A DNA stretch of 64,000 bases from Rugalucina vietnamica (GCA_964017185.1 OZ024869.1:61530761-61594760); one strand, 5' to 3'; shown: positions 51,813 to 62,708, counted from the stretch's first letter. Numbers and translations: made by a program. The notes: a model not told the origin generated them from the letters alone.

Positions 51813-52459
51813 CCTATAAATGCATATATATATTATTCAGTGCCCCTGACCTTTAACACCAATACAAGATAACAGTAAATAGCTATATAAATAGTTGAAC
51901 AAGCTACTGCCATGCTTTGGAGGGTCCACAGCCAGAGATTTTTTCCTCTTTGTTATATAAAAAAAAATCAGTTATCTGATGGTGAACATTTTCCTTCTTT
52001 AAAATATAGTTACCTAATATGTTACCTACCGGTAATATTGTACACTTATACCAACATTGAATGAGTGAGTGAGACGTATGAATGTACTTTACTTCCTGTT
52101 AAATATACATATTAATGAACCATGTAGTTTGTAAGGTCCACATAGGGATGGTCCTCCCCGACCCTGTGTGTACCATTTTACGGGGAGATTAAATGGGTTA
52201 CCATAAGGTAACTGAAAAAAAAACAAAAAAACTTTTTACAAGTAATATTATGAAAAAAACAAAGTTGAAAGTTTTTGCATTAGTTTCAGGGGAAAGTTTA
52301 ACTAATTTAAACATGTTTTGTTGTTTTTTTTTTATAATTGTATTCATCCTTTAATGTTCTTGTTAGTGGTAAACATGTATTTTTATGCTCCCTGAATACT
52401 TTCATCTGTTCTCAAGTGTGATAAAAAATAAAATTTAAGGTAAAAAAAAAAAAAAAAAA
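51813..52459 (+). mobile_element. Retroposon 3' UTR with poly(A) tail
   Basis: AATAAA about 13 nt before an A17 tract marks a reverse-transcribed 3' end on the plus strand inside the MULE-like element. The upstream source is probably the LINE fragment at 51582, though an mRNA retrocopy is possible. Confidence 0.5.
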
Positions 52460-52637
52460 TTTCAGATGTTTGATGTACCCTTGGTTAAATTAGATTGTTT
52501 GGCTCATTATGGCGATGTGCGTTATCATCTTATTTTGTTTACCCGTTTGATCACAAACAACTTTAGTGGCCAATTCAAAATTAACGATGTTATAATTACT
52601 GCAATTTATTGTTGCCATAACACCCATTTTAACAAAT

Positions 52638-52639
52638 AT

Positions 52640-52694
<55 letters not shown>
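52638..52694 (+). repeat. (ATTT)n microsatellite
   Basis: About fourteen TTTA repeats; a second tract of the same motif is at 55259-55307. Confidence 0.95.
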
Positions 52695-54646
52695 TCCAGG
52701 ATTGAATTTGTGATTGAATCACAAATTACAGATAAGAAAAAATGAAAATAAGAAGAAAACAAAAACAGTTTGTGTATGATTGATGCGGTACACTCGATTG
52801 ATGCAATACGTTGGCTGAGAATAAGTGCCGTCCCGCAGACCTCACTGCAAATTCAAGAACCATATGGGATAGATACAATGTAACGCCGACAACGAGCAAG
52901 TATATACAGAGGACAATGAAGATACAAACCACTCCATTTTATTTCTAATTGTAAATGTCGTATTTATTACCTATTTTCAAATTTCAAAACAGCAAAGCAA
53001 CGACTTGTTATTTTTTATTCAGGTGCTATATTTTGTTCAATGTTTCATGGCTAGCCTTGATAAATTAACCCACATGTGGAATATCATTTAAATATTGAAT
53101 AAAAGATATTTCTTTAATAATATGGACATTTTATTCCTTCCTTTTTAAGAAAACGTTTGCATTATCACTGAAAAATACATTTGCGCGAACAGTCCCGTGG
53201 GTGAATCGTCCCTTAATTTAAGAAAAAATAAGAACAAAACATTTTTCTCAGAAAAATCAAAGATAAAAAATACATTTCCATTAAGTCCATAATTAGTTTA
53301 ACATACACATTGCATTTACTTGATTAATTTTGATAACCAAAACCTTGAAATCATTTTTTGAAAAATGCGAGAACCGTCCTGGGAGGAAACGTCCCGTTCG
53401 AAAAATATTTTTTGCGCGAACCGTCCCGGGAGGAACTGGTTTTTGCGCGAAACGTCCCGGAGCCCAATGGCACCATGTAAAAAAATCAACAAATTTTGCA
53501 CAGAAAACTAGACAATCTGGAGGTGTTTAATAATAACAAATCTCTGGGGTTCTGTCTGAGAAAGCTGAACGACACACCATTATTGTCAAGCCAAGATTAA
53601 GTTCTGCATGCATGTCATTGATATCCGCCACCAAGAATGCTTAGGGTCTATTGTAATCATGTGGCCTACATGTACTTTGTGAAACGTCTGTTGTGACTGT
53701 GTTATTCCTAAAGGATTGAGTTGTCAATCTAGCATGCCATCTAAAGTTTTCACATGACACAGCTCAAGTTGAAGGACTTTCACACCTTAAAAACATTTAT
53801 TGAAAGCAAGCAATGCTTTTTTCTCAACTTGAATCAACAAAGTGTCACTTGAATCAACAATTAGTGTCAAACTGTTAATTGAGCAATCTCATTTTGCAAG
53901 TGTGTCAAAATGTTGACCATCTTGAATTACTCAACAGACAAGCAGGATTACTGGTCATATTATTTTTCGACCTTTGGCCTTAATTTGAGTCCTCCATTAA
54001 ACTGATTCAGGACAATATTGCAGATTAGAAAATTATGTGAATATTCGAATGAATCCAGAAATCGCATTCGAATATTCGTATGAAATGCGAATACATGTAT
54101 TCGAACATTCGAATATTTGTTGACATCCCTAGTTTTTACCATATATGGGCGTGGTAGCCATCTTGGTTGTCATGTGACCAAGATACCGCGAACAAAATAT
54201 AAATGCCACTACCCAAGGAGGCTCCACATAAAATTTCAACTTGATCGGCCAAGTGGTTTCAGAGAAGAAGATCTTTGAAATTGTGGACGACGGACGACGG
54301 ACGGACGACAAAGATGGACGCCGGATCATGGCCATCCTATAAGCTCACCTTGTGAGCCTTCGGCTCAAGTGAGCTAAAAATGTTTAATGCGTTGTAACTA
54401 CATACTTAATTAATATGTTATTCAAAATTTATTTGAACTAAAATCTTCTTTTTTACCCAAAATAGTGTCAATATATGTCAACATTTTTGTGGTGATATAA
54501 TTTTTCCGCCTTGCGAAAATCGCGAAAGTAAATCGCTCGTGAAAAAAAGTTGGTTTACAGTATAAGTGGGTGGCTGACATTATTAAGTTCATATGGAGAT
54601 GCTTCTGTGTTGATGATAAAGTTAAAATAAATCTAAATGTCAATAC

Positions 54647-54709
54647 CTCTCTCTTTGGGTATCTTGGTGCTGCATTCTTGTACTTTGACACTTTGAACCG
54701 CCACGACAT
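54647..54709 (-). CDS. CORO7: Coronin-7-like, exon 1 (start codon)
   Basis: First coding exon of a coronin-7-like actin/Golgi-trafficking protein, which in animals has two tandem WD40 propellers. It gives 21 codons beginning MSWRFKVSKYKNAAPRYP, which fits the short basic leader of coronin-7 (a V-S-K-[FY] core followed by prolines and arginines). The ATG lies 3 nt inside an exon with a strong acceptor (T tract then TAG, exon edge 54712), so at least one 5' untranslated exon must lie upstream, to the right. The donor is GAG|GTATTG at 54646, phase 0. The coding parts of seven exons (54709-54647, 42195-42096, 41518-41438, 37789-37719, 29279-29081, 22462-22338, 3418-3332) join without a frame error into 242 codons. 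The phase agreement, more than any single exon, supports the gene. Assignment to coronin-7 rather than coronin-1 rests on remembered family motifs. Confidence 0.82.
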
Positions 54710-54764
54710 TTTCTACAAAAAAAAGGTGTATTTAAGGTAAAGAACCATAAAAACCGTGGCCCTC

Positions 54765-54830
54765 AAAGGTCCGTGCGTCGCGAAGGACGAAATGCCATAA
54801 TGCCAATGACGTCGTTTTCAAGATGGGGTC
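54765..54830. promoter_or_regulatory. Candidate CpG-richer promoter upstream of the coronin-like gene
   Basis: A short stretch with several CpGs in an AT-rich, CpG-poor setting. It contains a cyclic-AMP-response-type TGACGTC and a YY1-type CAAGATGG. It lies about 60-120 bp upstream of the exon holding the coronin ATG, and just before an opposite-strand ATG exon candidate at 54823. This would fit a bidirectional housekeeping promoter. It is motif-based inference only; the coronin ATG exon begins with a splice acceptor, so the true start site could be farther right. Confidence 0.3.
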
Positions 54831-54858
54831 GGCTGTAGTTGTGCGGTCCGAACACAAG
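54823..54858 (+). CDS. Possible first exon of a divergent gene (MGSAVVVRSEHK)
   Basis: Twelve codons from an ATG end at an AAG|GTAAAT consensus donor. It is on the strand opposite the coronin gene and overlaps the CpG-richer promoter candidate. The open frame runs on for 62 codons if unspliced but quickly turns AT-rich, which suggests that only the first part is exonic. I do not recognise the peptide. It is a weak call based on position, CpG content and donor quality. Confidence 0.25.
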
Positions 54859-55011
54859 GTAAATATTGACAGAAGCAAAGAAACAGATCGCTTTTATTGT
54901 GAATTTACGAACACACGCATTATAATGAGAGAGAGAGAAAAAAAAGGTCCAGAAAAAAGTAACGGCGATAGTCGAATGCCGTTTCCAATTTATGCATATT
55001 TCTTAATTTAA

Positions 55012-55260
55012 GATTACGAGCATGTGCTTTCGGATTATAGTAGGCCTATAAAACTGGTGACATAAAGACAAAAAATGCATTTATAGAATTTCCAGAAATC
55101 TGATGTAAGTTTACATTACGTACACCCATTCATTTCCGACGGCTTTGATGTGCGGGACTCGAGGATCGAACCCGTCAAAGCCTCATTATTATCATTTATT
55201 TATTCATTCTATTCATTCGCATGATAATTATTTTATTTATCAAATTTTATTTATCGCATT

Positions 55261-55291
<31 letters not shown>

Positions 55292-56150
55292 TTTGTTTAT
55301 TTATTTACTTTTAGTGATTACTTTACAAGCAATGGTTTGTACAGAAAGACAGACATTACATCGTATGAATTGCACGCTTGATGAAATGATATTTATGTGA
55401 TATTTATGTTGAATAATCAAATAAGCTTGATTGAATGCCATCTGATTACTGGTTAACCGATCAGGTATGAGCCTACCCAGGAAAAGTGATTTCAAGTCAA
55501 ACCATCCATATTGGCTTAGTTGGGTGGTTATATTTCAAGCCCTAACTTTGGCATCCTAATTTTGGGTAAAAGTCCAATAAAATGGAGGCAACGTCCCGGC
55601 ATTATCATAGCTGTTGATTGGGATGTTAAGCATCAATTCAAACAAACAAACACATTTGATTGAAATTTTTAACAGTTATTTTGTACCTCTATACATACTG
55701 TTGAACTTAGGCCGGATTTGAACCATTCGCCGTACGTGATGTGACTGTTGAAAGGTCATTCGAGTTGAAAATTACTCATTGAGTTACCAGCACACGTTAA
55801 TGATCTTATTCTAATAAACCAAATGCCAAACGTTTATGAAACACGTCCGAAATGTCAAAATGCGCCACCCTTATGACGTCAACGTCACTTACGGAAAATT
55901 AAGATTTTTAGCTTACCTGTCTTCATTCGTTGACAAATAGCGTCCAAACCAACCTGATAGTCAAGGACTTTTATTTTACTTTTTGACTCACAGTATGAAA
56001 ACGAGACAATACTTAGTTTTTAAAAAAATTCTATGGATTAGTTATCTTGTAAATGGCACTCACATGCAAAAAGCGACACGTTTGTATTACTTTCCCATTA
56101 CGTCACGTACAAATAACGGCATTTTTAGTCATTTTAGGGAAGAGATTAGC
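55012..56150. other. Upstream region with SINE scraps
   Basis: Contains a minus-strand B-box-like GGTTCGATCC (55163-55172), an (ATTT)n tract (55259-55307) and a SINE-like tail GTTGATTGGGATGTTAAGC then CAAACAAACAAACA (55611-55655). A donor-bounded minus-strand stretch at 55917 is listed separately. No gene otherwise recognised. Confidence 0.45.
55917..55970 (-). other. Possible upstream exon ending at a strong donor
   Basis: On the minus strand a 35-codon open stretch ends ...DAICQRMKT at CAG|GTAAGC (donor at 55916-55911). Its left edge is not defined. It lies upstream of the coronin ATG exon, which itself begins with an acceptor, so this could be a 5' untranslated exon or part of another gene. 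I do not recognise the peptide. Confidence 0.25.
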
Positions 56151-56189
56151 AGGAAAACCAACCTGGTAACCATGTTTTTTTATTACACG

Positions 56190-57085
56190 AATCAATAGAT
56201 ATAAATGTTTTCTCGAAAATATCAAAAGCGGGCACAAAATTGTATGGAAAATAATCAAAGGGAAATAACTCCAAAGATATGAAAGCAAGAGTAATGATTC
56301 TTGTGCATGACACATTGTCTCATCATGCTTTTAATATAAGTGTACCATGTTTCATTGAAAAATCTCTAATGGCTTTTGAGTTATAGAGCAGACACAAAAT
56401 TGTATGAAAAATAATCAAAGAGAAATAACTCCAAAGATATGCATGCAAGAGTTATGGTTCTTTAGCATGACACATCATCTCATCGTGCTTTATAAGTGTA
56501 CCAAGTTTCATTGAAATAGAGTGGACATGAAATTGTATGGAAAAATAATCAAAGGGAAATAACTCCAAAGATATGAAAGCAAGAGTTATAATTCTTGTGC
56601 ATGACACATCGTCTCATCGTGCTTTATAAGTGTACCAAGTTTCATTGAAATATCTCTTACGGTTTTGGAGTTATAGAGCGGACACAAAATTGTATGGAAA
56701 ATAATCAAAGGGAAATAACTCTTAAAATACTCAAGCCAGAGTTATGGTTCTTGTGTATGACACATCATCTGATCATGCTTAATAAGTGTACCAAGTTTTA
56801 TTGAAAAATCTTAAACGGTTCTCAAGTTATAGCGCAGACACAAAATTGTATTGAAAATAATCAAAGGGAAATAACTCCAAAAATACAAAGCTAGAGTTAA
56901 AGTTCTTGTGCATGACCATCGTCTTATCGTGGTTTACAAGTGTACCAAGTTTCATTGAAAAATCTTCAACGGTTTTCAAGTTATAGAGCAGACACGATTT
57001 GTGACTGACAGACGGACAGACAGACAGATGGACAGACAAACGCACGAGGAAAAACAATATGTCTCACGACCCTGTCAGGGGGAGA
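56190..57085 (+). mobile_element. PL6 element, left-truncated
   Basis: About five 160-bp units (ATAATCAAAGGGAAATAACT, GTGTACCAAGTTTCATTG, CATGACACATC), then a GACAGACA microsatellite (57004-57040), then hairpin TATGTCTC...GAGACATA. It has the usual architecture but the left hairpin is not seen. Confidence 0.7.
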
Positions 57086-57310
57086 CATAATTGTCGCAGG
57101 AAAACAGCGTAAAGTTAGTGCTTTATTTGGTAGGCTTTTCTTTTGTTTTAAACCTGTTCCAAATAAAGCTCCAACTTCACGCTGCTTTGCTGGGACGGCT
57201 TGTTTTGTTCCCAACAAATAATCGTACAGGGCAATTTGTTCAATCTCAAAACATTACAATGGCACATAAAACCCCTAAACTAAACGATAGTTGTAAAATC
57301 AAAATTAAAA

Positions 57311-58187
57311 ACTAGAAATAAGTGTTTGTAAAACACTATGCCCCCAACTGTATGCATGCCTCTAACCTGGCACAGTTTATATGATTCATTTATTTCATTA
57401 TTTTTCAATAAAAATCATGTAAGCAAACAGTGTAGACCTGGGCACAAATAGCAAATTTGAGGACTAACAGTGATAATAGATGCACACTTAAAAATGGAAT
57501 TAAAGTTTCACAATTCCGTAAGTCTGTCAAAATTTGACGGAAAGTCCTCAAAAGTTAATCAGGTGATCTTCTTCTCCACCCCAATCGGTATACCAAATAT
57601 GAAGGCCGTAGCTAAAACCCTTTTTGAGATATCTTGCACACAAGATTTTTCAAATTTTGTTTTCAAAGGGACATAACACAAAAAGGGGACATGACTCGGA
57701 CATGAAAAAAATTACGGGTCAACTATTTTTACATGAGGAATTTGTAAATGAAATTTCAAGACCCTAGCATTCACCGTTTAAAAGTTAAAAATTTCACCGA
57801 AAAGTGGAAAAATCAATCAAAATTTCAAAATTGCGTAATTTTGTCAAAATTTAGGGTAAAGTTCTCAAAATTTAATCAGGTGATCTACTCCTCAGCCCCA
57901 ACCAGTATACCAAATAACAAGGCTCTAGCTCAAATACTTTTTGAGATATCTTGCACACAAGATTTTCAAATTTTGTTTTCAAAGGGACATAATTCAGAAA
58001 AGGGGAATAACTCGGACATGAAAAAAAATATGGGTCAACTATTTTTTCATGAGGAATGTGAATAAGAAATTTCAAAACCCTAGCATTCACCGTTCAAAAG
58101 TTAACACACACACAGACAGACAGACACACAGACAGACAAGCCGAAAGCAATATGCCCTTCCAACTTTTTCAAAGTTGGGGGCATAAA
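57311..58187 (+). mobile_element. PL4 element, complete, different core
   Basis: Left hairpin GTGTTT-GTA-AAACAC with ATGCCCCCAACT; right CAACTTT-TTC-AAAGTTGGGGGCAT. The core is two and a bit 290-bp units (AATCAGGTGATCTTCTTCTC, GATATCTTGCACACAAGATT), followed by a CACAGACAGACA microsatellite (58104-58138). The core is unlike that of the PL4 copy at 33853. Confidence 0.78.
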
Positions 58188-58274
58188 TACTGCATTCAAA
58201 CCGGAAGTACAGCGAACGGATATGACTTCTGTTTATGAAACTTGTGAAATCAGTCAAATGGGGCATGTGCTTAC

Positions 58275-58335
58275 CTGTCATAGCCTGAGAATACATTTTT
58301 GTTTGTATTCCTTGCTGTTTTAAGGAAATTTTCAA
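58275..58335 (-). other. Possible upstream exon ending at a strong donor
   Basis: Minus-strand open stretch encoding ...QQGIQTKMYSQAMT, ending at ACAG|GTAAGC (donor at 58274-58269). It resembles the donor context at 55917. It could be a 5' exon of the coronin-like transcript or unrelated. No protein family is recognised. Confidence 0.2.
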
Positions 58336-58632
58336 AACTATCGGACAATTTTCAAAATTTTGCTACAACTTCAATTTCCCTTAAATTTAAAATGCTTTGT
58401 TGCTTTTCTGCTACTGTAATGATGCAGATCGCATGCATGTAATGAAAACTCATTGAAAATTTTCATTGGTAATCAATTTTTCACAAAAATTGCAATGTTA
58501 CACTTTTTGCCCCAAAAATTTTGCTTTATTATCCACATTTAATTGAATTTGCTGCAAAGTCAAAGATTTGATATTGGAATTAACCAAAAATAATGTTAGA
58601 AATAAAAATAATTCTACTTAATCATAAAAAAT

Positions 58633-61600
58633 AACAAAAGCAGAGTGGTGCAAGATTTTTTAATCTATATGTTTCAATGTTTCGAAACAAAAAATATATG
58701 GCCTAGAATTTTCCCCTTTTCTCTAACCTTGTTTCAATTTGTTGCGAAATGTTCGAAGCATTTCAAATTCGGACTTAGTCATTTTTGGGTCTGTTTCAAT
58801 TTGTTTCAGTTGATATACTATACTCAGTACATAAAGAAATGCAAAATGTATATTTTCTGTCATAACTTGTACATTTTTAAAGATATTAAACTATTTCAAA
58901 TTTACTGATAACGAAGAATGACATGTCTCCTACCTGCAGACTGAATTCCATATTTTTTCGAACATGGAAATATTATGTTTTTTTGGCGTCAAAAAAGAGT
59001 ACCACTTAAAAAAAGTCGCAAGAATTTGTCGTGATGAAAACTCTTTTTTACCACTTTAAAAACCTCTTATGTTCACTTTTCTTGCCTTAAAAGGATAATT
59101 CATCAGTTTATGATTGCCTTTCATAAATCAGAATTGAGTTTGTGAGTCACTAAGACTATCTTTGGCTGCTATAGTCTACAACATGAATAAGTGGCCAAAA
59201 TGCTCAAAAGGCACACTCAATCAATTTGTGTCATAATGTAAAAATTGGGCTTGGCTGAAAATGATATGGGTAAACACTTCTTTCAGAAGAATAATACTGT
59301 ATAAAACACAGCTGTATACTGTTCATAAAATGTAACGCACCTTACATTTCGATAAAGATTGGCAAAATTTGAAGAATGTGTAAAAAATTAATTCGGGAGA
59401 CTAGCAAATTGCAAATTATGTTAAATTGGCGTGGAATACTGTAGTAAAAGTTTAATGCTATCAAATTCTAAATCCTTGTCTTAACCTTGATTTTATCACC
59501 AAGAGAAACTGTTTTTTAATGAACCGGAAGTTCTGAAAAACGACCAGAATTTTCAACTGAGGGTCAGCTTTAAGAGAATCACATTAATGTTAACTTTACA
59601 TTATTTAATCGAAATAGTGACATCATTTACCGGAAAGGAGACCAAAATGGCGAATTTCGAAAGAGCTTGTTATTTTTCATAAAACACATTTTTAAGAATC
59701 ACCACATTTTTTTTTCTTTTAATGAAATTCAATCAATTTTGTGTTTTTATGATTTGCTGGACCACAATGATCATACTCAAGGCAAAATTCTATTTAATTA
59801 TTCTCTCAATTGTGTTTTTGGAGAAAAATGTTGATTTCACAAGTTTTCACCTAAAAATTGCACCCGCTTTCAAATCAAAGAGAAACACAGTTGTGAAACT
59901 CTCACATGAATGGCAAATCCTTAGAATCACTTATCCATTAGACTTTGAAAATATATTATACTTATGCGAAAAAATAAAAATCAAAACTTTGTGTTTCTTT
60001 TTGTACTGAGTACATTATAATCTATATGTTTCAATGTTTCAAAACAAAAAATATATGGCCTGGAATTTTCACCTTTTCTCTGACCTTGTTTCAATTTGTT
60101 GTGAAACGTTTCGAAACATTTCAAATTCGGACTTAGTCATGTTTGGGGATGTTTCAATTTGTTTCAGTTGATTTACTATATAATCTATATGTTTCAGTGT
60201 TTCGAAACAAAAAATATATGGCCTGGAATTTTCACCTTTTCTCTAACCTTGTTTCAATTTGTTGCAAAACGTTTCGAAACGTTTCAAATTTCGGACTCAG
60301 TCATTTTTGGCTCTGTTTCAATTTGTTTCAGTTGATTTACTATATAATCTATATGTTTCAATGTTTCGCAACAAGAAATATATGGCCTAGAATTTTCACC
60401 TTTTCTCTAACCTTGTTTCAGTTTGTTGCGAAACGTTTCGAAACGTTGAAAATTTCAGACTTAGTCATTTTTGGGTCTTGTTTCAATTTGTTTCAGTTGA
60501 TTTACTATATAATCTATATGTTTCAATGTTTCGCAACAAGAAATATATGGTCTGGAATTTTCACTTTTTCTCTGACCTTGTTTCCATTTGTTGCGAAACG
60601 TTTCGAAACATTTAAAAGTTCGGACTTAGTCATTTTTGGGTCTGTTTCAATTTGTTTCAGTCGATTTACTATATAATCTATATGTTTCAATGTTTCGAGA
60701 CAAAAAATATATGGCCTGGGATTTTCACCTTTTCTCCAACCTTGTTTCAATTTGTTGTGAAACGTTTCAAAACGTTTCAAATTTGGACTTAGTCATTTTA
60801 AGGTCTGTTTCAATTTGTTTCAGCTGATTCCCTATATAATCTATATGTTTCAATGTTTCGAAACAAAAAATATATGGCTTGGAATTTTCACCTTTTCTCT
60901 AACCTTGTTTCAATTTGTTGCGAAACGTTTCAGTCATTTTTGGGTCTGTTTCAGTTTGTTTCAGTTGATTTACTATATAATTTATATGTTTCAATGTTTC
61001 GAAACAAAAAATATATGGCCTGGGATTTTCACCTTTCTCCAACCTTGTTTCAATTTGTTGTGAAACGTTTCAAATTTGGACTTAGTCATTTTAAGGTCTG
61101 TTTCAATTTGTTTCAGCTGATTCCCTATATAATCTATATGTTTCAATGTTTCGAAACAAAAAATATATGGCTTGGAATTTTCACCTTTTCTCTAACCTTG
61201 TTTCAATTTGTTGTGAAACGTTTCGAAACGTTTCAAATTCGGACTTGGTCATTTTTGGGTCTGTTTCACTTTGTTTCAGTTGATTACTATATGATCTATA
61301 TGTTTCAACATTTCGAAACAAAAAATATATGGCCTGGAATTTTCACCTTTTCTCTAACCCTGTTTCAATTTGTTGCGAAACGTTTCGAAACGTTTCAAAG
61401 TCGGATTTAATCATTTATGGCTCTGTTTCAAATTGTTTCAGTTGATTCACTATATAATCTAAATGTTTCAATGTTTCGCAACAAAAAACATATGGCCTGG
61501 AATTTTCACCTTTTCTCTAACGTTGTTTCAATTTGTTGTGAAACGTTTCGAAACGTTTCAAATTCGGACTTGGTCATTTATGGCTCTGTTTCAACTTGTT

Positions 61601-62160
61601 TCAGCTGATCCACTATATAATCTACATGTTTCAATGTTTCGCAACAAAAAACATATGGCATGGAATTTTCAACTTTTCTCTAGCCTTGTTTCAATTTGTT
61701 GCGAAACGTTTCGAAACGTTTCAAAGTTTGGACTAAGTCATTTTGGCTCTGTTTCAAATTGTTTCAGTCGATTTACTATATAATCTATATGTTTCAATGT
61801 TTCGAAACAAAAAATATATGGCCTGGAATTTTCACCTTTTCTGAAACCTTGTTTCAATTTGTTGCAAAACGTTTCGAAATGTTTCAAAGTTTGGACTTAG
61901 TCATTTTCTGGCCAGTTTCAATTTGTTTCAATGTTTCATTGAAACAAATGGATGACCTGGGATTTTCCAACATTGTTGCACATTGTTTCGAAACATTGCA
62001 ACAATTGTTTTTGAAACGTTTCGAAACAAGTTGCAACAAAGACATAGTGTGAACTTAGTTAAATTATCTAAGTATTTTGGCCTATATAATCTATATGTTT
62101 CAATGTTTCAATGTTTCACTGAAACAAATGGATGGCCTGGGATTTCTGCGGGGTTTTTAT
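58633..62160 (+). repeat. About 164-bp tandem array rich in GAAACGTTTC palindromes
   Basis: About fourteen units: AATCTATATGTTTCAATG, TTTCGAAAC, ATATATGGCCTGG, then GCGAAACGTTTCGAAACG and GGACTTAGTCATTTTTGG. The first unit is separated from the rest by a TA-type element (58823-60010). The long open frames (e.g. 60143-60676, 60853-61410) occur because the unit length drifts around a multiple of three; they look like membrane proteins but are satellite translation. Confidence 0.85.
58823..60010. mobile_element. TA-flanked element inside the satellite
   Basis: CTCAGTACATAAAGAAATGC at the left and inverted CTCAGTACAAAAAGAAACAC at the right, flanked by TA (58821-58822, 60011-60012). 1188 bp. The 95-codon frame at 59722-60009 ends in the TIR and is not recognised. 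Probably a non-autonomous Tc1/mariner-class element. Confidence 0.75.
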
Positions 62161-62650
62161 GCAATATATGTTTAGCTATATAGAAATACATTCGAAATTA
62201 ACATTTTTGTTAATTATGACTAAGAAAACTAGTTTGATTTGATTTATCTAGCTGATGTAAACTGAATCACAGCAGACGGAGAAAAATATAATCAAATTGC
62301 AATTATTTTAATTGTGTAACTGAAATGTTTCCATACTTCATTGTTAAAATCATAGGCTGTTTATTCTTTTGGATTACCACAATTTTTTTAATATTTAGGT
62401 TACGATAATTGACATAATTTCTTTCTCATTTACGCATACGCATGACTGATTTTTACTGGTAAGTTCACAGGTAAGCCAGTTTCAGCAAAATTACAATTTT
62501 GTTAATTAAAAAGTAAAAAATTCCTGCATGTGTAATATTCTGTTTCAGTTTTGAAGCCAGTGTAATATATTTATCAACTTAAAATGTATAAATTTCTTGA
62601 CATTTTTAATATTTGGATATCGATTTCCCTGTCGTGTGGATAACGCCGCT
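62161..62650. other. No feature recognised
   Basis: AT-rich sequence between the satellite and the palindrome. No open frame or repeat found. Confidence 0.4.
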
Positions 62651-62708
62651 TATCCGCACGACGGTCGTGCCGATAAGCGGTGTTATCGGCACGACCGTCG
62701 TGCGGATA
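62651..62708. repeat. Perfect palindrome, 26-bp arms, 6-nt loop
   Basis: The left arm TATCCGCACGACGGTCGTGC plus CGATAA is exactly complementary to the right arm. The loop is GCGGTG. Each arm itself contains GCACGACGGTCGTGC, a palindrome. CpG-dense in a CpG-poor region. Confidence 0.9.

Larger units (their letters stand above)
50774..53464. mobile_element. Long-TIR element with 9-bp duplication (MULE-like)
   Basis: Inverted arms of about 110 bp at each end (GGGACGTTTCGCGCAAAAAC, CAGTTCCTCCC, GGGACGGTTCGCGC). They are flanked by CAATGGCAC on both sides (50765-50773, 53465-53473). Long TIRs plus a 9-bp duplication fit Mutator-like elements. The interior carries a LINE 3' end and an ATTT repeat but no recognisable MULE transposase. 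GCGCRAA-type motifs (E2F-like) recur in the arms. Confidence 0.75.
50581..54131. mobile_element. hAT-type element, non-autonomous
   Basis: Ends TAGGGATGTCAACGAAT and ...TTGTTGACATCCCTA with an exact 8-bp duplication GTTTTTAC (50573-50580, 54132-54139), the hAT hallmark. The subterminal regions are rich in ATTCGAATATTCGAAT. Removing it restores the PL1 text GGGTTTTTACCATATATGG. No transposase found; the middle is occupied by another element. Confidence 0.85.
48710..54375 (+). mobile_element. PL1 element with SINE and hAT insertions
   Basis: Left CCAGAGGACCATTGGTCC and CGCTCACCTGAAGCC; right GGACGGAC microsatellite (54287-54325) and hairpin GCTCACCTTGTGAGCC...GCTCAAGTGAGCT. The core is a third variant, about 480-bp units with GCCAAGGTCAAGAAATGACC. 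A SINE is at 48882-49047 and a hAT-type element at 50581-54131. Confidence 0.8.
48376..54560. mobile_element. TA-type MITE, outermost of a five-level nest
   Basis: CTGTAAACCAACTTTTTTTC at the left and its exact complement at the right, each flanked by TA. Without the PL1 insert (48710-54375) it is about 520 bp and has no coding capacity. Its interior includes paired TTCGTGGCTATTTATTTTC and TCGCGAAAGTAAATCG blocks. Confidence 0.75.

Noticed and set aside
54823-55011. 62-codon plus-strand frame as a full small gene
   Set aside because: After codon 12 a consensus donor occurs and composition turns AT-rich. At most the first 36 bases look exonic.
60143-61410. Open frames of 177 and 185 codons resembling membrane proteins
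   Set aside because: They are translations of the 164-bp satellite in shifting frames; the same peptide (IYMFQCF...) recurs every unit.
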